Below are positions 37,001-50,400 of a stretch of DNA of 64,000 nucleotides, piece by piece. Positions within the stretch are counted from its first letter, which is position 1. Each line of letters starts with the position of its first letter. The DNA is from Liolophura sinensis (lineage: Eukaryota; Mollusca; Polyplacophora; Chitonida; Chitonidae), in assembly GCF_032854445.1 (NCBI RefSeq), contig NC_088301.1, forward strand, positions 38,117,187 to 38,181,186, read 5' to 3'. Under the pieces are notes generated by a model. It saw only the letters and a list, made by a program, of their open reading frames with translations, was not told where the DNA came from and ran no database searches. Position numbers and translations under genes: made by a program.

Positions 37001-38705
37001 GCCACATTAAAGAAAATACTTGATTACCATCACAAACCTCATGAAAAATTGGGCAAGTGGCACTTTTTTCCTTGTTACATGTATTTTGTTTTAAATTTTT
37101 GTTTAATGAGAAATTAATCATTGAAAATGTGTTAATGCAAAATTTTTCTATGAAGGCCTAATGCAAACACTAGCCTACTTAACCATAATCTGCTCTCATG
37201 TGTACACACATGGAGATCATGCAACCACAACCGATGAGGCTGTGACATGCCAACAGTTAACATGCTTACTTATCAGTTTAAACTGGAAAAAATGTGTTCT
37301 TCATATCTTTGTCTTTGACTCCCTTGTGTATGTTTTCCTAATGATTAAGTGTTGTAAAATGGCCATTGTTTGTTTCAGAAAATCACAGTTTAGATTTCTG
37401 AGCTGTATGTTTGAATTTGGTGCTATGAGAATACCTTTATTATGCATTGACATGTTGTTTCTTTTAAGTCATATATTCCTGAATTGTAACTGTTCATTTT
37501 GAAATGCATGTAACTGCAAATATTCTGTAGTATGGTATTAGGCTGCAAAGAAACAAAGTGTAGTCTTGGTGTATACAGGTAAAAAAATGAAAGGTATATA
37601 TTTACACATACAAACCTGTTGTTTTTTTTATTAACACTCTCATTCATGTAAAAGCTCCTTACATAACTTGATCAAAAATCTGGCTTGCCACCATGTTCAT
37701 TGGGGAAGAATGGGAGTCAAGTTAGTGTATGCATCCATTATTCTAAAGGTGATGTTATGTACAGACTTTGTTTTGCAGCTGTGTACATTTTCCTTATTTT
37801 GGGAAATACGACACAGAAAAACATGCTAGGCATAATTAATAATCGGTCCCTTTCTTTTGTTTTTGTATTATTTTGATAGCTCGTCCTCAAGTTCAATGCA
37901 AAATCTTTACCTTTGTTTGTCATGGTATACAATGGTTGTATACAGTCATGTATATTAAAAGTGTTACTTGTTTTACGTCCATTTTATTTCTTGTATTGTT
38001 TTCCCTTTCTTTCCTGTTTTATATTCATTCAAGATTTTAATGAAGTCTGACATGACAATTACAAAGAAATTAAATTTAAATATTAAATAAAGCTTTTTTT
38101 TTTTGAGTTTTTGTTCTTGGTATGAAGGTCTACGAACCATTGCCACCATACAGTAAATCACCTATAATTTCATGAACTTTTTGAACTAACTAATCTTACC
38201 TTTGTCAAGGGATGGGGACAGTGGAGGGTGGAGAGATTAGGGACATTAATGAATTTCATTAGTTGGTTCAAACAATAAAAAAAATGACTATTTAGTGGCA
38301 TAAAGTTTTTGTCTGTAACAGCTGAGATTCACATTGGGAATGTTGAACCAGGCTACACCTCTGATTCTGTTCAACAGGCTAATTCATAGGTGAAAAATTA
38401 TAGTGATTTACTGTATATTTGCTTACTCCTGCTGGACGTCTCCTGTATTGATGTTAACGAAGTGATGCTTCATCTTGGCATGTATACTAAATAGTTCTGC
38501 GTGATGATTAGATGATGAACTTTTGGGTCACTTGTTCTGAATTATAAAACACTTGTAACCTGTGGGTATTAGGAAATGCAGATTGAGAGGCCGGGATTAA
38601 ACCAAGGCCAGGATTAAACTAGCATCTTGTTTGCAACCTGCTGAAATTCTCACACATTACGATATTGACCCACATTACATAGGCCCACTCCTTGCATTAT
38701 ATTAT
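31091..38705. other. 3' flank of the galactosyltransferase-like gene, no further gene
   Basis: AT-rich, with only short frames. Candidate AATAAA polyadenylation signals on the plus strand occur at several places, for example 33202-33207 and near 38086, but none can be chosen without transcript data. Part of this interval is probably 3' untranslated sequence. A GC-richer patch of about 290 bp at 32860-33150 stands out; I do not recognise it. Confidence 0.4.
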
Positions 38706-39139
38706 GGTGGTTCAACGGACTTCAGCTTACAGTCGTTCGTTTGACTTCAGCTTATACTGGTTCAGCTCAGCTAAGGCCTACATACATGTAGGTCCAGATG
38801 ACTTCAGATTACACAGACTGAAATTACACAGGTCCAGCTAACATCAGCTTACACAGATTCAACTGACTTCAGAATACAAAGATTCAGATGACTTCAGCAC
38901 ACAAAGGTTCAGATGACTTTGGGTCACAGAGGTTCAAATGATTTCAGATTACACTGGCTCTGTTGTCATGAAATTACACAGGTTCAATAAACATCAGCTC
39001 ACAAGGGTTCAGTTGAACTCGGTGTAAACAGCTTCACTGGACGTTAGCTTAGGTACTTACAGAATCATTTTACTTCAGATTACACAGGTTCAGCTGTGAC
39101 TACTTTCAGCATACTCATGATCAGCTGACTTCAGCTTGC
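38706..39139. repeat. Degenerate minisatellite, about 25-bp unit
   Basis: About 17 imperfect copies of a unit like GGTTCAGATGACTTCAG + CTTACACA. Three successive units near 38855-38930 are each exactly 25 bp. Divergence between units is high, so the array is old. Confidence 0.85.
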
Positions 39140-42100
39140 ACTTGTTAATTAGATTGTATCACCATAATTAATTATATTTATTTCTCTTACTGGCATATAG
39201 GTGGTGTAAAACTTTGAGTTTTGTTCTCCTGTAGACTCACAATGCCGAAACTGTAACCAGAAAACTAAATCCACCGGGGTCAAAAGCATAGGCTTATCCC
39301 CAAGAATTTCTCCAGAGACTGTTGACAGTAACACTGAACTTGATGTGACCCTGGCAAGGTGCTCACATGGGCAAAGGTCTATGGTCTCTCATGCGTAGCC
39401 TGTAATGTATTTGTGCAGGTTTATTTTTGATGACTGATGCAAGGTTTAGTGACAAATAAAACCGCCAGTGTTTACACCTGGAGAACCTAGACAATGCCTG
39501 TGCCCAGAAATTACATTATATATATTGACTTTGTTACATGAGAACAAAAATTTTAAGAGTGATGTTGAATTTTTACTGAAATCTAAGATTGCTTCTTGAT
39601 CCTGGGGGTTGGCAAGTTCATAATATGTATGGACTATGTTCACTAATGTTTGTTCAATAATGACACAATCTTATGATAATCAGTATAGACAATTACATCA
39701 CAGTAAACATGGAAGACACCCGTTTAATTCTGAATGAATTGCCAATTTTGAATGAACTGAACAAGTTTGCATAAACACTGGTGCATTTGATGTCTCATCA
39801 GTGAAAGTCCTAGCATTTCATTTGGCTTATATATTGTGATCATGCTCACGTTTTTTCACACAGAGTGAATTGTTAGACTGGTGCTTTGTGCCTAGCTAAA
39901 CAGACTTTAATACACACCAAAGTGAACTAGTGTCTTACAAGTGCAAGCAGTGTATATATGGCAGATTTCTGGCTTACATTTAAATAAACATGTATGTTGA
40001 ATTTGCATTTTACACCAATAAAGCATCTAAATGATAAACAAAACAAAGTCAAACTGCATCATAAACAAAATGTTCTATGGAATATTACAACTTACAACTA
40101 ACATTTCTTACAGAAATGGATTGCTAATTTGGATGCAATAAAAATGAAGTTTGTAAACTAGGCACACTCATTTGGCCAGTGTCTCTAAATGAAAATAAGT
40201 TATTAAACTGGAGTGCAAATGCACCAGCTGATTTACATGACAATTAGTGCCAGCTAGGCAGCAAACCAAGAGGCCCCAATTCTACAGCAGGGCTATAGCT
40301 CGTAACTACATTTTACATCAGGGCCTACATGCACCCGAGACTTCAAAAGCATTTTTCTCAACTCCATGAACACAATATGTGGACTGGAATTAATGTTTGC
40401 TGGCAGCCTGATAAACTAAACATATAATGTGGCTCATACATCAATGCAGTATAAGCATGGTTGTTGTGGTGTGAAAAAATTGTGGGGACATGAACTTTGT
40501 AGTGTCAACAGTCCACTTACCATAGTAATGAACCAATGTCCAGGAGACTGCATTCTTTAAAAAAAAAATGTAATCCTAATCATATTGAATATTAAGACAT
40601 CCACAAGCTTGTCTTCATAACATTTTAATGAAAATATTGTATACCAGTTTAAACTCTGTTCTTATTTTTATTTAGTTCGTTGTTGTTTAACACAGTTCTC
40701 CAGCATTTTTTGCTGATGTGATGGTGGATACTGTTAAGGGAGGTGCAAATGCAATCACTTTACTGCTTCTTGCCACAAAGGCCCCCAACGAACAGTGGAC
40801 GCCATGAAGAAAAGACAAAATAACTGAAATAAAGTAATTTTTCCTTTATTTTAACAGTTATTTTCTCAACTGATGAGCAGATCCAGCTTAGTTCATACCA
40901 CATTATAAATAAATGTAAACATATATGGACTGATGTTCTGATTGCACACCAAAATAAATGCTCATGTCTCCCTGTTACAATATTTTGCCTGCTGATCTCA
41001 TATACTTGAAACAACAAACAAAGTTAAAACTTAAAAAAACTTATTCTACTGTGGCCAATCTTCCAGCAGCAGAAATACATTTATCAGATGTTTGATTACT
41101 GACTTACACTGAATTAATTTTTTCAGATTTTTCCCTTGTGAAACACGTTATGAAGGTCCTGGGCTTTTCCAGGGAAGAGTACTCACTGCATTGAGTGTAA
41201 AGAGACATGGGTACCATACTACTAACAATCTTGTTTCTCCTATCAAACAGCCTATGACTGAGCCAAACTATAATATACAGCAACCCAATTGGTAGGTCCA
41301 AGTTTTAAGGTGATGTTATATTATCTGAATACCATTTACTGTTTTCATCTTTTCTATGAGAAGTGAGAAAGGAAAACGCAATCATGGCATACATAGTCGT
41401 CCACTCTGATGGTTCCTCAATATATAATCACTTACTACAAAGCACAAGGGTATAAAATGAAATCACCTGAAACTTTTTTTACCATACAATCAGAATTTTT
41501 GTTGCCTTCAACATCAACAATCTTTAAAACTGGCCTAGATTGTGAACAAGTGACTGAGTAACAAACACTAGAAATTTTGGTGTTTAAATATAACTAACTG
41601 TACTCATTAACAGCTTTCATAACCCAAACAAATAGTGGTCAGTCTATACTGTCCACATCAACAAACTACATATTTATGTAGCAAATTTCCTACAAATAGT
41701 AAAATCAACCAATTTAAGTGTAAATTCACTTGCCATTTACTTTGAAAAGAAAAGTATCTTCTTATAAATGACTTGCAAGCCACTCAAATTCAAGTATACA
41801 TGGATACATTTCAATGCGCCATGCCTCTCCCAAACAAACGAACATATTCAAATGGATGGCATTTTCATCTTGCGCAGCTAAAAAATTTCAAGATTTGAAA
41901 CACAATGACAGTCAAAACAAAACACTGAGTTAAAAAAAACACATGGTAAAAATATGGATCTTTCTGACAACACTAACTTAACTACTTCTGGTATAAAAAA
42001 ATCCTTACCTAAAACAACTTTCCTGCATGTATTTTCAAAAATTTGAAAATAAACAACTTGATATTTAAAATTTTGGTTACATGCTGGATAAGATTATAAC

Positions 42101-43608
42101 CAAAATTACTTGTGGAAGGTGCTTCTCAACAAATGTATTTATACACATCTCCATATCACAATCTCATACTGATAAAAAAAAACGAAAAACAAAAAAAAAC
42201 ATTTACTAGTCAACATCATAATTGCTTTTCCACACCAAACAGAAGGGACAATGATATTCATGCAATCCTTTTTACAATGTGATGTGTAAGAGACTTTGCA
42301 GGACAGTTTCAATTATATAACTCATGAGAATCATGGCCTTGGCCAAGAACTTAGATTTCAGAAAAAAAAACTAACAAGATAGCACACTCATTTATTCACT
42401 GGATAAGTGTTTGGCAAGTTACTCTCAAAGACAGCATGGATGATGACACTAATATGCTAGCCAACTTAATAATCTTGTACTCTCATATACATTAATCCAC
42501 TTCACTTTTTAGACATTTTGCACCAAAATACAGAAATTCGTCACCATCTCTGAAGATATCTGGTACAAAAGTGATACAAATGCAGCAAAAAATAGTTTCA
42601 GTAGTAACTTTTTCAATGTTCTTTCTCACTTCATTACTTTGATATGCATGGAAAATTGGGCTGAGCCTGATGAAAACCACTCCCCTTTGCTGGGGAAAAG
42701 CACCCTGGCCAAACAGCCAGCTATGGCCTCACAAAACTATAAAGGTGTGAATAAAAGTGTCCACCATTGCAGACAAAGAAATTCTGAATTTCTAATACAA
42801 TCATGGGTATTTTTAGAGGCCAGCAGCTCTTGCGGAGAGGAGGTTGTGTGGAGTGGAGACCATTTTTCACAGACTATGCATAAAAACAAAACAAGCACAC
42901 AAAAAACATTCTTTCTCAGAATAGTTTGACCCATGGGTGAATTCCAGTATATGAGTGAATTTCAGTCCATTTGTATTAACTGTCAAAATTTTGAAGCTGA
43001 ACTATGCCCCACGTTTAACAAACTCCTGGACCTTACTTTCAAATATCATTGTTAATGACTCATTTCCTCATTATTCTCCAATCCACATTACCTCATTACC
43101 TGAAGTACCTTGAATATGGAGGACCATAAAAGCATTTTCTATATTCTACAACTTGAAAAATTAAACTCAAGAAAAAAATTTAAACTCCTGTTAAATGCAT
43201 GTATAGCTTTCTATCAACAAAGATGCTAAAATGCACGTCTATGAGTAAGTGTGCACCATTTTATCCATTTCATTATTCCTACCCTATCAGCTGGGTTACA
43301 CACAAAAAAACAAAAAGTGTAACATGATGTAAATGAACTAGATCGCCATGAAAGCTAAAGTGGTTTATTACTTTTTGCATTGTGAAGTCCTTACCCCAGC
43401 TTGCTTTTGTGTATTTCAATACCTCAATATCTGTGCTCATCATTCCACAATAACCCATCCAGTTATACGGGATGATAATAGTTTCTATAAGGTCTCCACT
43501 TCTGCTTAAATGGTGTAATTTGAGCTTCATGCTTATTAAGTTCATCGCCTGTTGTTTTTATCTAGCCTCAAATGCTGATATTTCAATCACATATATCAGA
43601 AATGATAA

Positions 43609-43698
43609 TTCAATCTTCTGGCTTTGAGTTGGTAAACCAACACCATGTATCTAAATTTCATTTCAATCTTCTGGCTTTGAGTTGGTAAACCAACACCA
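43609..43698. repeat. Direct duplication, 37 bp repeated at 53-bp spacing
   Basis: The 37-base segment at 43609-43645 (starting TTCAATCTTCTGGCTTTGAG) recurs without mismatch at 43662-43698. This is a recent local tandem duplication in the FAF1 3' flank. Confidence 0.9.
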
Positions 43699-44376
43699 AG
43701 TCTTACATAAAACAAATAGCAAATATGACACTGTCATCAAATAAAAAATGAAATGACTGTTCTTAAAACCTTTTGGCTCACATGCTGGTCAGGCTGAGTG
43801 GTTAACATTTGTGGTGTAAAAATACACACTCAGTCCATGTTACAAACATGAATTAAGATCGTTCATGAGGTTGCAATAAATTAGTAGAGATTTAGATACA
43901 TAAATATAGATTTTCAGTGACATTCATGAGAACAAAACATTTTCTCGTTCATTATACAGAAATACATTGCCCTACATGCCCATGGTGAGAAGATTCTAAG
44001 GAACGTGCAGAGAACTGGGATCAGGGGGGATAACTCTTGCAGTGACTATTTCTAGCTTTGACTGTTGCTTTAGACTTGTTTGTACCTTTATCAACAAACA
44101 CCATACATGGCCATTACACACAAGACTGGATCACAGATTTTCACGGCATTCTCCACAGCAGTACAGCACCAAACTAGACTGCCACATATTTGTCTTGACA
44201 AACAACAATACCGCAAGCATTCAGAGACTAACAAATAAACAGATTTGATTGTTACACCTTACAGAGCCAGTCCCATGTAGGTAACATCAAGTTCATGCTA
44301 AAATTAGTCCACTTCACCAACCCACAAGAGTTCCAAAGGGGAGTTGTGTCACTAGTTACACATGTCCATGTGTATG

Positions 44377-44378
<2 letters not shown>

Positions 44379-44409
<31 letters not shown>
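44379..44409. repeat. (TA)n microsatellite
   Basis: About 31 bases of alternating TA, starting some 55 bases beyond the FAF1 stop codon and so probably within its 3' untranslated region. Confidence 0.9.
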
Positions 44410-44410
<1 letters not shown>

Positions 44411-44464
44411 CAGACAATATTAACTTATGCCTATGTACAACCATTAAAATGATCTTCACTTTCA

Positions 44465-47400
44465 TTAGCGCTCTTCTATTATGAGAGTTTCTTGTGGGAA
44501 CAGATTTAGGTCCTTCAATGACTTTGATTGATCAAGCAGTGAGACCTGTTGAAAAGGAAAGAGAAGTAAACATTATTATTGTTACCTAAACTACGTCTGA
44601 ACCTTAATGACAACTTGTGTGCCTGGAGATGATTTCTGACAATTTTTGTTACCTGAACATACAGGCTTAAATTTCATATTTTCTTCAGATACCTTCTCTA
44701 AATTAAAATAAAATCTTGTCCATGACTAAATTGCTCATATTTCCAGATACTGACAGTCCTACTGATTTTAGCAAAATATGCTTTGAGAGGTGTTTGGAAT
44801 AAAGGATGACACCGTACTAGGAAAATGTAAATCTTAGTCCCAGAAGTAATCTTAGCCCCAGAAATAATATCTCATGATATTTATTACCCCAAAAAACTTT
44901 TAGTCAAATTTTTAAGTCATTTAGGGAATGTCCAAAACATTTTCTTGACATTTCCCAATGCCTCTTTCTTAATGGTAAATTTTTAAAATGTGGTGCAGTG
45001 TTTCCTGTACTGAGGGTTTACATGCCATACCCATGTACAAATGAACAAAAGACAGTCACCAGGAAAAAGTGAGCAAAAAAGTTAACTCTTGAGAGAATCC
45101 TTTCCAGTAACTATGAAAAGAGCCTGATTTTTAGATGTACTTACATCTTTACGTGGATATGTTGTGAGAAGTTTGAAATCCTCTGTGTGAAAGCCTTTAG
45201 AGGCCACAAAGTTGAGGAGAACATTCAGGGTGTTTGTTGCCAGGAACCTGCGTTGCAGCACATCACCCCCAGGCACCCGAATCTTGATATGACTGACAGG
45301 GTCAGGGCAATCTGCATCTGGCTCCTCCGGTAAATCTTCAGCCAGAGACTTGCAAATAGCCTTTATAAACACATCATAAATTAATAATGATTTAAGACTT
45401 AAAAATCTAAGCTAGACACCTACAAATAGCCTATATAATCACATTATAAATTAATAGTGATTGAAGGCTTAAAAATCTCAGCCAGAGACTTTAAAATAGC
45501 CTTAACATTAATAATGATTGAATGTTTATACAAATGACCTATATAAACACATTATAGCCAGGGACTTCAAAATAGCACCAAGGGGTTAAACTAACTCGAT
45601 TTCACTGTCTGCAGAACAAGACAACATAAATGCATCACCTTACTGTCAAATGTGACGAGCAATTTATCTAAATATACCTCTTTTATCGCTTCATCATTTT
45701 GACGTTGCTGCTCAACTTCTCTTTGTTTGTCCACCTCTTCTTGCTGGGCACGTGCCTAGGCAAAGAGAAATAAAATTGTGGAATATACAGGAGAAAAAAC
45801 AGCAGCACATAAACCAACAATCCTGTTGGATCCACAGAAAAATTCATCGGTATTGTGTTGTGTAAAACACTGATCAAATAAATTAATCAAAAGTAGGGGC
45901 GTATCAAAGTGTCTTTATTATCTCCTCTGGTAACAAACAATTTAGAAAATTATTACCTCTCCTTGGAAGGACGTGGGATTTCTCAATTGCTTCAAACTGG
46001 CGAACTTGAAGCTTTGCTAGCCAAAATGCAAATTGTTTTCAACGAAGTTGTAATAGTGGATGTATTTTAATAGTGGAACATTTCATCGAAGAAGCAATAA
46101 AATACTGTCTGGCAACGCTAATTTTTGATGTGTTTTTCATCTCAGATTTCATAAAGGTACATGAATCTGTTCTCAGATTTTTCTATCAAGCATATTCCTA
46201 CTGCTAAAAAAAAATAAAAATAATAATAATAATAATTACTATTACCAGAAAAGACCACAGATTACATACCTTTGCCCGATCAGCTGCCAGAGACTGTTCA
46301 TAGGCTGCATCTTGCTCACGTTTAATCATTTCCCTTGCCTCTCTCTCTTTCTGAATCCAAGACACAAAAAACACTCATTTTATGCTACAGGAGTTGTAAC
46401 TGCTTATGAACAGGAACATACAACCTTAATACAGTCTTCACCATTTGAATGAATCCACAACAAGGATATCTGAACATTATTCAGAGGCTTAGTCTGTATT
46501 AAAAACACAGGCCTATATTCACAGTCACCTATATTCTACACTAACAAGGCTGGTACATTCAAAGCACTTCTGGTATATACATGTATATTTACAATTATTC
46601 TTCAGAGAGATGCTCTTTCCAACAACGAACTTCATATTAATGAATTGGTTAAGGAAATATGTGTATATGTATTTATGTATAACAGGATAAAACAGAAGAA
46701 AGAATCAATCATCATGAGTAAAAGATAATGTAAGATTGCACCCTGTGCCCCTCAGTGCTGGGAAAGAACCCACCTCTTCTGCAATATCTGATTTCAGGTT
46801 TAACTGGAACACTTCTGATGCATTAATTAGTGCTGACATGAGTTCATCCAGAGTCTGGTGACCTGTGAATAAAAAACCAAAGACATTAACAGCCAAATAA
46901 TTTACCTTAGACAATATAATATACATACATGTATGTACATGTGGTATGTTTTTCATTTTCTATCATGGGCATTCTTAACATTTGGTTTGTTATAAGTAGA
47001 ATGTCATAATGACTCATTCAAAAATACAGTATGCATGTGTACTGATTACAAAATGTAATGAGACAACATCTTCACATATATACCCATCATGTTCTCTATG
47101 GTCTTTACATCAATGGGTACTTGAGCTGAACTCACCATGTATAACAGAGAAGACTTCCCTAGATGATCGTGTTCTCAGAATAATCAAAAAGACAGGTAAA
47201 TGTTCTGATTTGTAACTGAGCTGAGCAGCATCAAGACTACCAAACAGTGAGGTGGCTGCATTCTGTAACCTAGAAAACAACATATCTTAATTAGACAGAA
47301 ATTTGCCAACTCCTCAACGCGGAGATGTTTACTGTTACAATGTACTACAGCAGACAAACATTCTTAGATAGAACAGTCTAACAACTTGGTATGGGAATTC

Positions 47401-50400
47401 ACTAATGTTGATATCAACATACCATTCCATCAAATTTAACTCATCAATAAGTATTCAAGGCCTCTGGTATGGGCATATCATGCAACACAACAAAATAAGC
47501 TTCCATTTCTTATACTACCTTTACAGATTTTTATTCTCTGCATTCTGTTTATAAATAAGAATGGGTACCTTTTTCTGTTGGATTCATGTGTCAGATCCCA
47601 TGCCCAAGTGATGAAGTTTGAACTGAGATAGTTAACCACACTTTCAGAGCACAACACTTGAGAACAGAATACATTGGCTGCTATACTGTTGTCATGGTGA
47701 AGGTATATCGCTAATGGCTTGCGCTGCAAAAAGAAAAATAGGATACAAGTTTTCTATGCAGAATTTTCACTATTGCGCAAGACACTCAATAACACACGTT
47801 GTAACATTTATGGTAGCATTATATCAGTAAATGCACAAGGCAACAAATTTCACAGTGTAAAACACTCTTTAGAAGACTCTCATTCATTTAACAGATAACC
47901 AAATGATAGTACCATACAATTATATTAAGAAATTCAGACCTTGCTGTACACAATTTTATGGAAATGTTACATTTATAGGCCTACTGTTACCTAATCAAGC
48001 TATCTACTTACCTCCTTAGCACTGACTAATAATGAGTCCTTTACAGCATCCTCCAGTGAGCCCACATAAAACACTGGATGACATTCACCATACCTGTGAT
48101 AAGAAGTAAGAGTCGTATATATTTGTTCATGAATACAATCATTAACAAATAAACCTGTGAAAAGCACAGATCCATCAGTTCATCAACAGCTCATAATTAC
48201 CTGTTGGAAAATTCTTTTGTCAAATGTTCCAAGGCAAATACTTCATCTGTAACATTGTCAGGTACTGAAAGAAAACCAAATCACAATATCTGTACTGAAA
48301 GCTCAGAATGAAAAATCCAGTAACTATGACAGATCATTTAACAATGTGTAAATTTAATATATACCTGTAACAGTTGCATACATTCTTGATTTCTGAATTT
48401 TTAAGTCAATCATCAACATGTTATTCACTACACAGATACACAGCATAAGAATTATTCCAGCTTACTTAAAGATCTGTTTTTGTTTCTTGACAGAACTTCC
48501 TCATCTGCATCAAACATGTCATCTTCTAACAATGGGTTGTACATTGTTTCATCATCATCACTCACTGTAATTTCCATGTCCTAAAAAAACAAGGAACATT
48601 AATTCAGTAATTTCACAAAGACTACTTAACACCTAAAATTCGCATGTGAAAGTCTTTAACTGTATGCTGACCTATCACAGACAAGTGATGCAATTTAGAA
48701 TATCTGAATCCTGTTTTTGTACAAACCTCAGTTGACTGTGCTTTCCTTGTATCTGAGCATGATGTAGATACTTTGTCCACCTCCAAACTGTGGGCAGGGT
48801 AGCTAATACCAGAGGCTGCCAGTGTTAACTAGAAAGGAGAGAAGCACAGTAATAAGCACAGTAGTAATCTAGAAATCTACTATTAATATTTAAATGTTAA
48901 TTCAATAGTATGCCTAATCAAGAATTTATGTACAAATATTGCAGTATTTTAGCCATGTACAAGAAACTGCCACAGAAAAAAAAAAACGTTACAAACATAC
49001 AAACAGAAGTATACCTGCAGAGTTGTTTAATCACCATACCGATACTCAAGAATTTTTCACTTAAATGATGGCAGTCAGGTTTACGGGTGAAGAAAAACAG
49101 AGTGACCAGGGTAAGCGACTGAGCTGTGGCAAGTTTCTCTCATAAATTTGGTTCAAACCTAACTGGAAGAAGTAGTTACAATCACTGGACATGGAAAATA
49201 TACTGTCGACGCCTATAATGATCAACTTACTGAGTCATCTTTAGCATCCTCAGGCCAGCCTGTCCACGCCTGATGACGAACTGCTACATCTGTTAGGTGA
49301 TATACATCACTCTTCACCTGTCAATAGTTAACAGTCATATACAATATGAAGACTAGTCACCAGAAATGTATAAACATAATCAATGACTGCAAGAAAAATT
49401 TAAATAATATATGAATAACACCTGGTAATATAAAATCTCAAAGGTCCACACAAACATGTCACAAGAAAATCAGATGAAACGAACTCAAGGGAAATACAAT
49501 TTGTAAATTTACAATCAAGGCATGTGCCATACATCAACATACACACACTATGCTTGTTTTCTACAAGTTAGGTGTAGCTTCATGGCATTGATGAAAATTA
49601 TACAGAATTTTTAAAGTAAAAACGGTAAGCAAATGTAATATAAATTTGCCACTATGTTAACATATAACAAACCTCTTTGATTGTTTTGCTACCAGGAAAC
49701 TGTAGTGAGAACTGACGCGGAATGCTGATGCTAGGCTCCCTCACTGTGATGTTCAGTGTGTATGTGTGGCTCAGTTTCTCTTCAATGGTGTAACTGTAAA
49801 TGTATGAATACATGCTTAATAATACAGGGAACCGCACCAAGTCAGTACAGTTCAATGACAATATTTTTATATATATACTGCTGAAGACTCAATGTGGGTT
49901 CAATAATAATATTGAAGTCAAGGCATCACTGCGTGAATGTACAAGGTTTCACACGAGATAATGATCCAGTCATGTGGATAGAAAGCTTGTGAAAACCTTT
50001 TACATTTACGTCGTGATGCCTTGACTTCATTAATATTTTTTTAGCTTTGAAAAACGAACGTGTCTTTAGTATATGAAACTAGAAGGTCTCCAGAATAGAA
50101 ATAAATGTACAAAAAGATGAATTTCAGTGTACTTTTCAAGACCTGATAGTTCACAAATCAGATCTAAAGTCATTTTAAAGTAATAAACCAATGACTTTTT
50201 TCTTTTACACTTTAAAACTATAGCATGCTTAACAGTACATGTTAGGATTTGTGAGAAATTAGCAGTTAAGATTAAGCATGTTCTAATCTTAAGGGACAAG
50301 ACAGCACTTGGCTAAAACATATTTCAATCGAAAGCAGGATACTCAAGCTTTCTACAAAGTATCATACTTTATTATTTTAATCAGATTACACCGAATAACA

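Larger units (their letters stand above)
39140..44464. other. Downstream flank of FAF1, probable 3' untranslated and intergenic sequence
   Basis: No coding exon is recognised on either strand. On the minus strand the FAF1 stop is at 44465-44467. Reverse-complement AATAAA signals appear near 43364-43369 and 42391-42396, which are candidate 3' ends but unproven. The AT-rich text continues without structure apart from the short duplication and TA run listed separately. Confidence 0.4.
44465..46350 (-). other. FAF1: FAF1 exons 15-18: charged helix and UBX domain
   Basis: Exon 15 (KEREAREMIKREQDAAYEQS) and exon 16 are charged, helical segments. Exon 17 starts AICKSLAEDLPEEPDA and leads into the UBX fold (HIKIRVPGGDVLQRRFLATN, LLNFVASKGF, TTYPRKD). 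Exon 18 finishes with DLNLFPQETLIIEER. UBX domains dock into the N domain of p97 through the loop between strands 3 and 4; here that loop is Y624-P625-R626 (codons at 45159-45151). Confidence 0.93.

Noticed and set aside
37161-37502. 113-codon hydrophobic frame in the intergenic AT-rich region
   Set aside because: Composition (Phe, Leu, Cys rich) is what T-rich DNA gives by chance; no membrane-protein family is recognised.
42639-42929. 96-codon plus-strand frame in the FAF1 3' flank
   Set aside because: No domain, and it lies opposite to probable 3' untranslated sequence of FAF1.
45683-45877. 64-codon minus-strand frame around FAF1 exon 16
   Set aside because: It is in a different frame from exon 16; the true exon frame (ARAQQEEVDKQREVEQQRQN) agrees in phase with exons 15 and 17.
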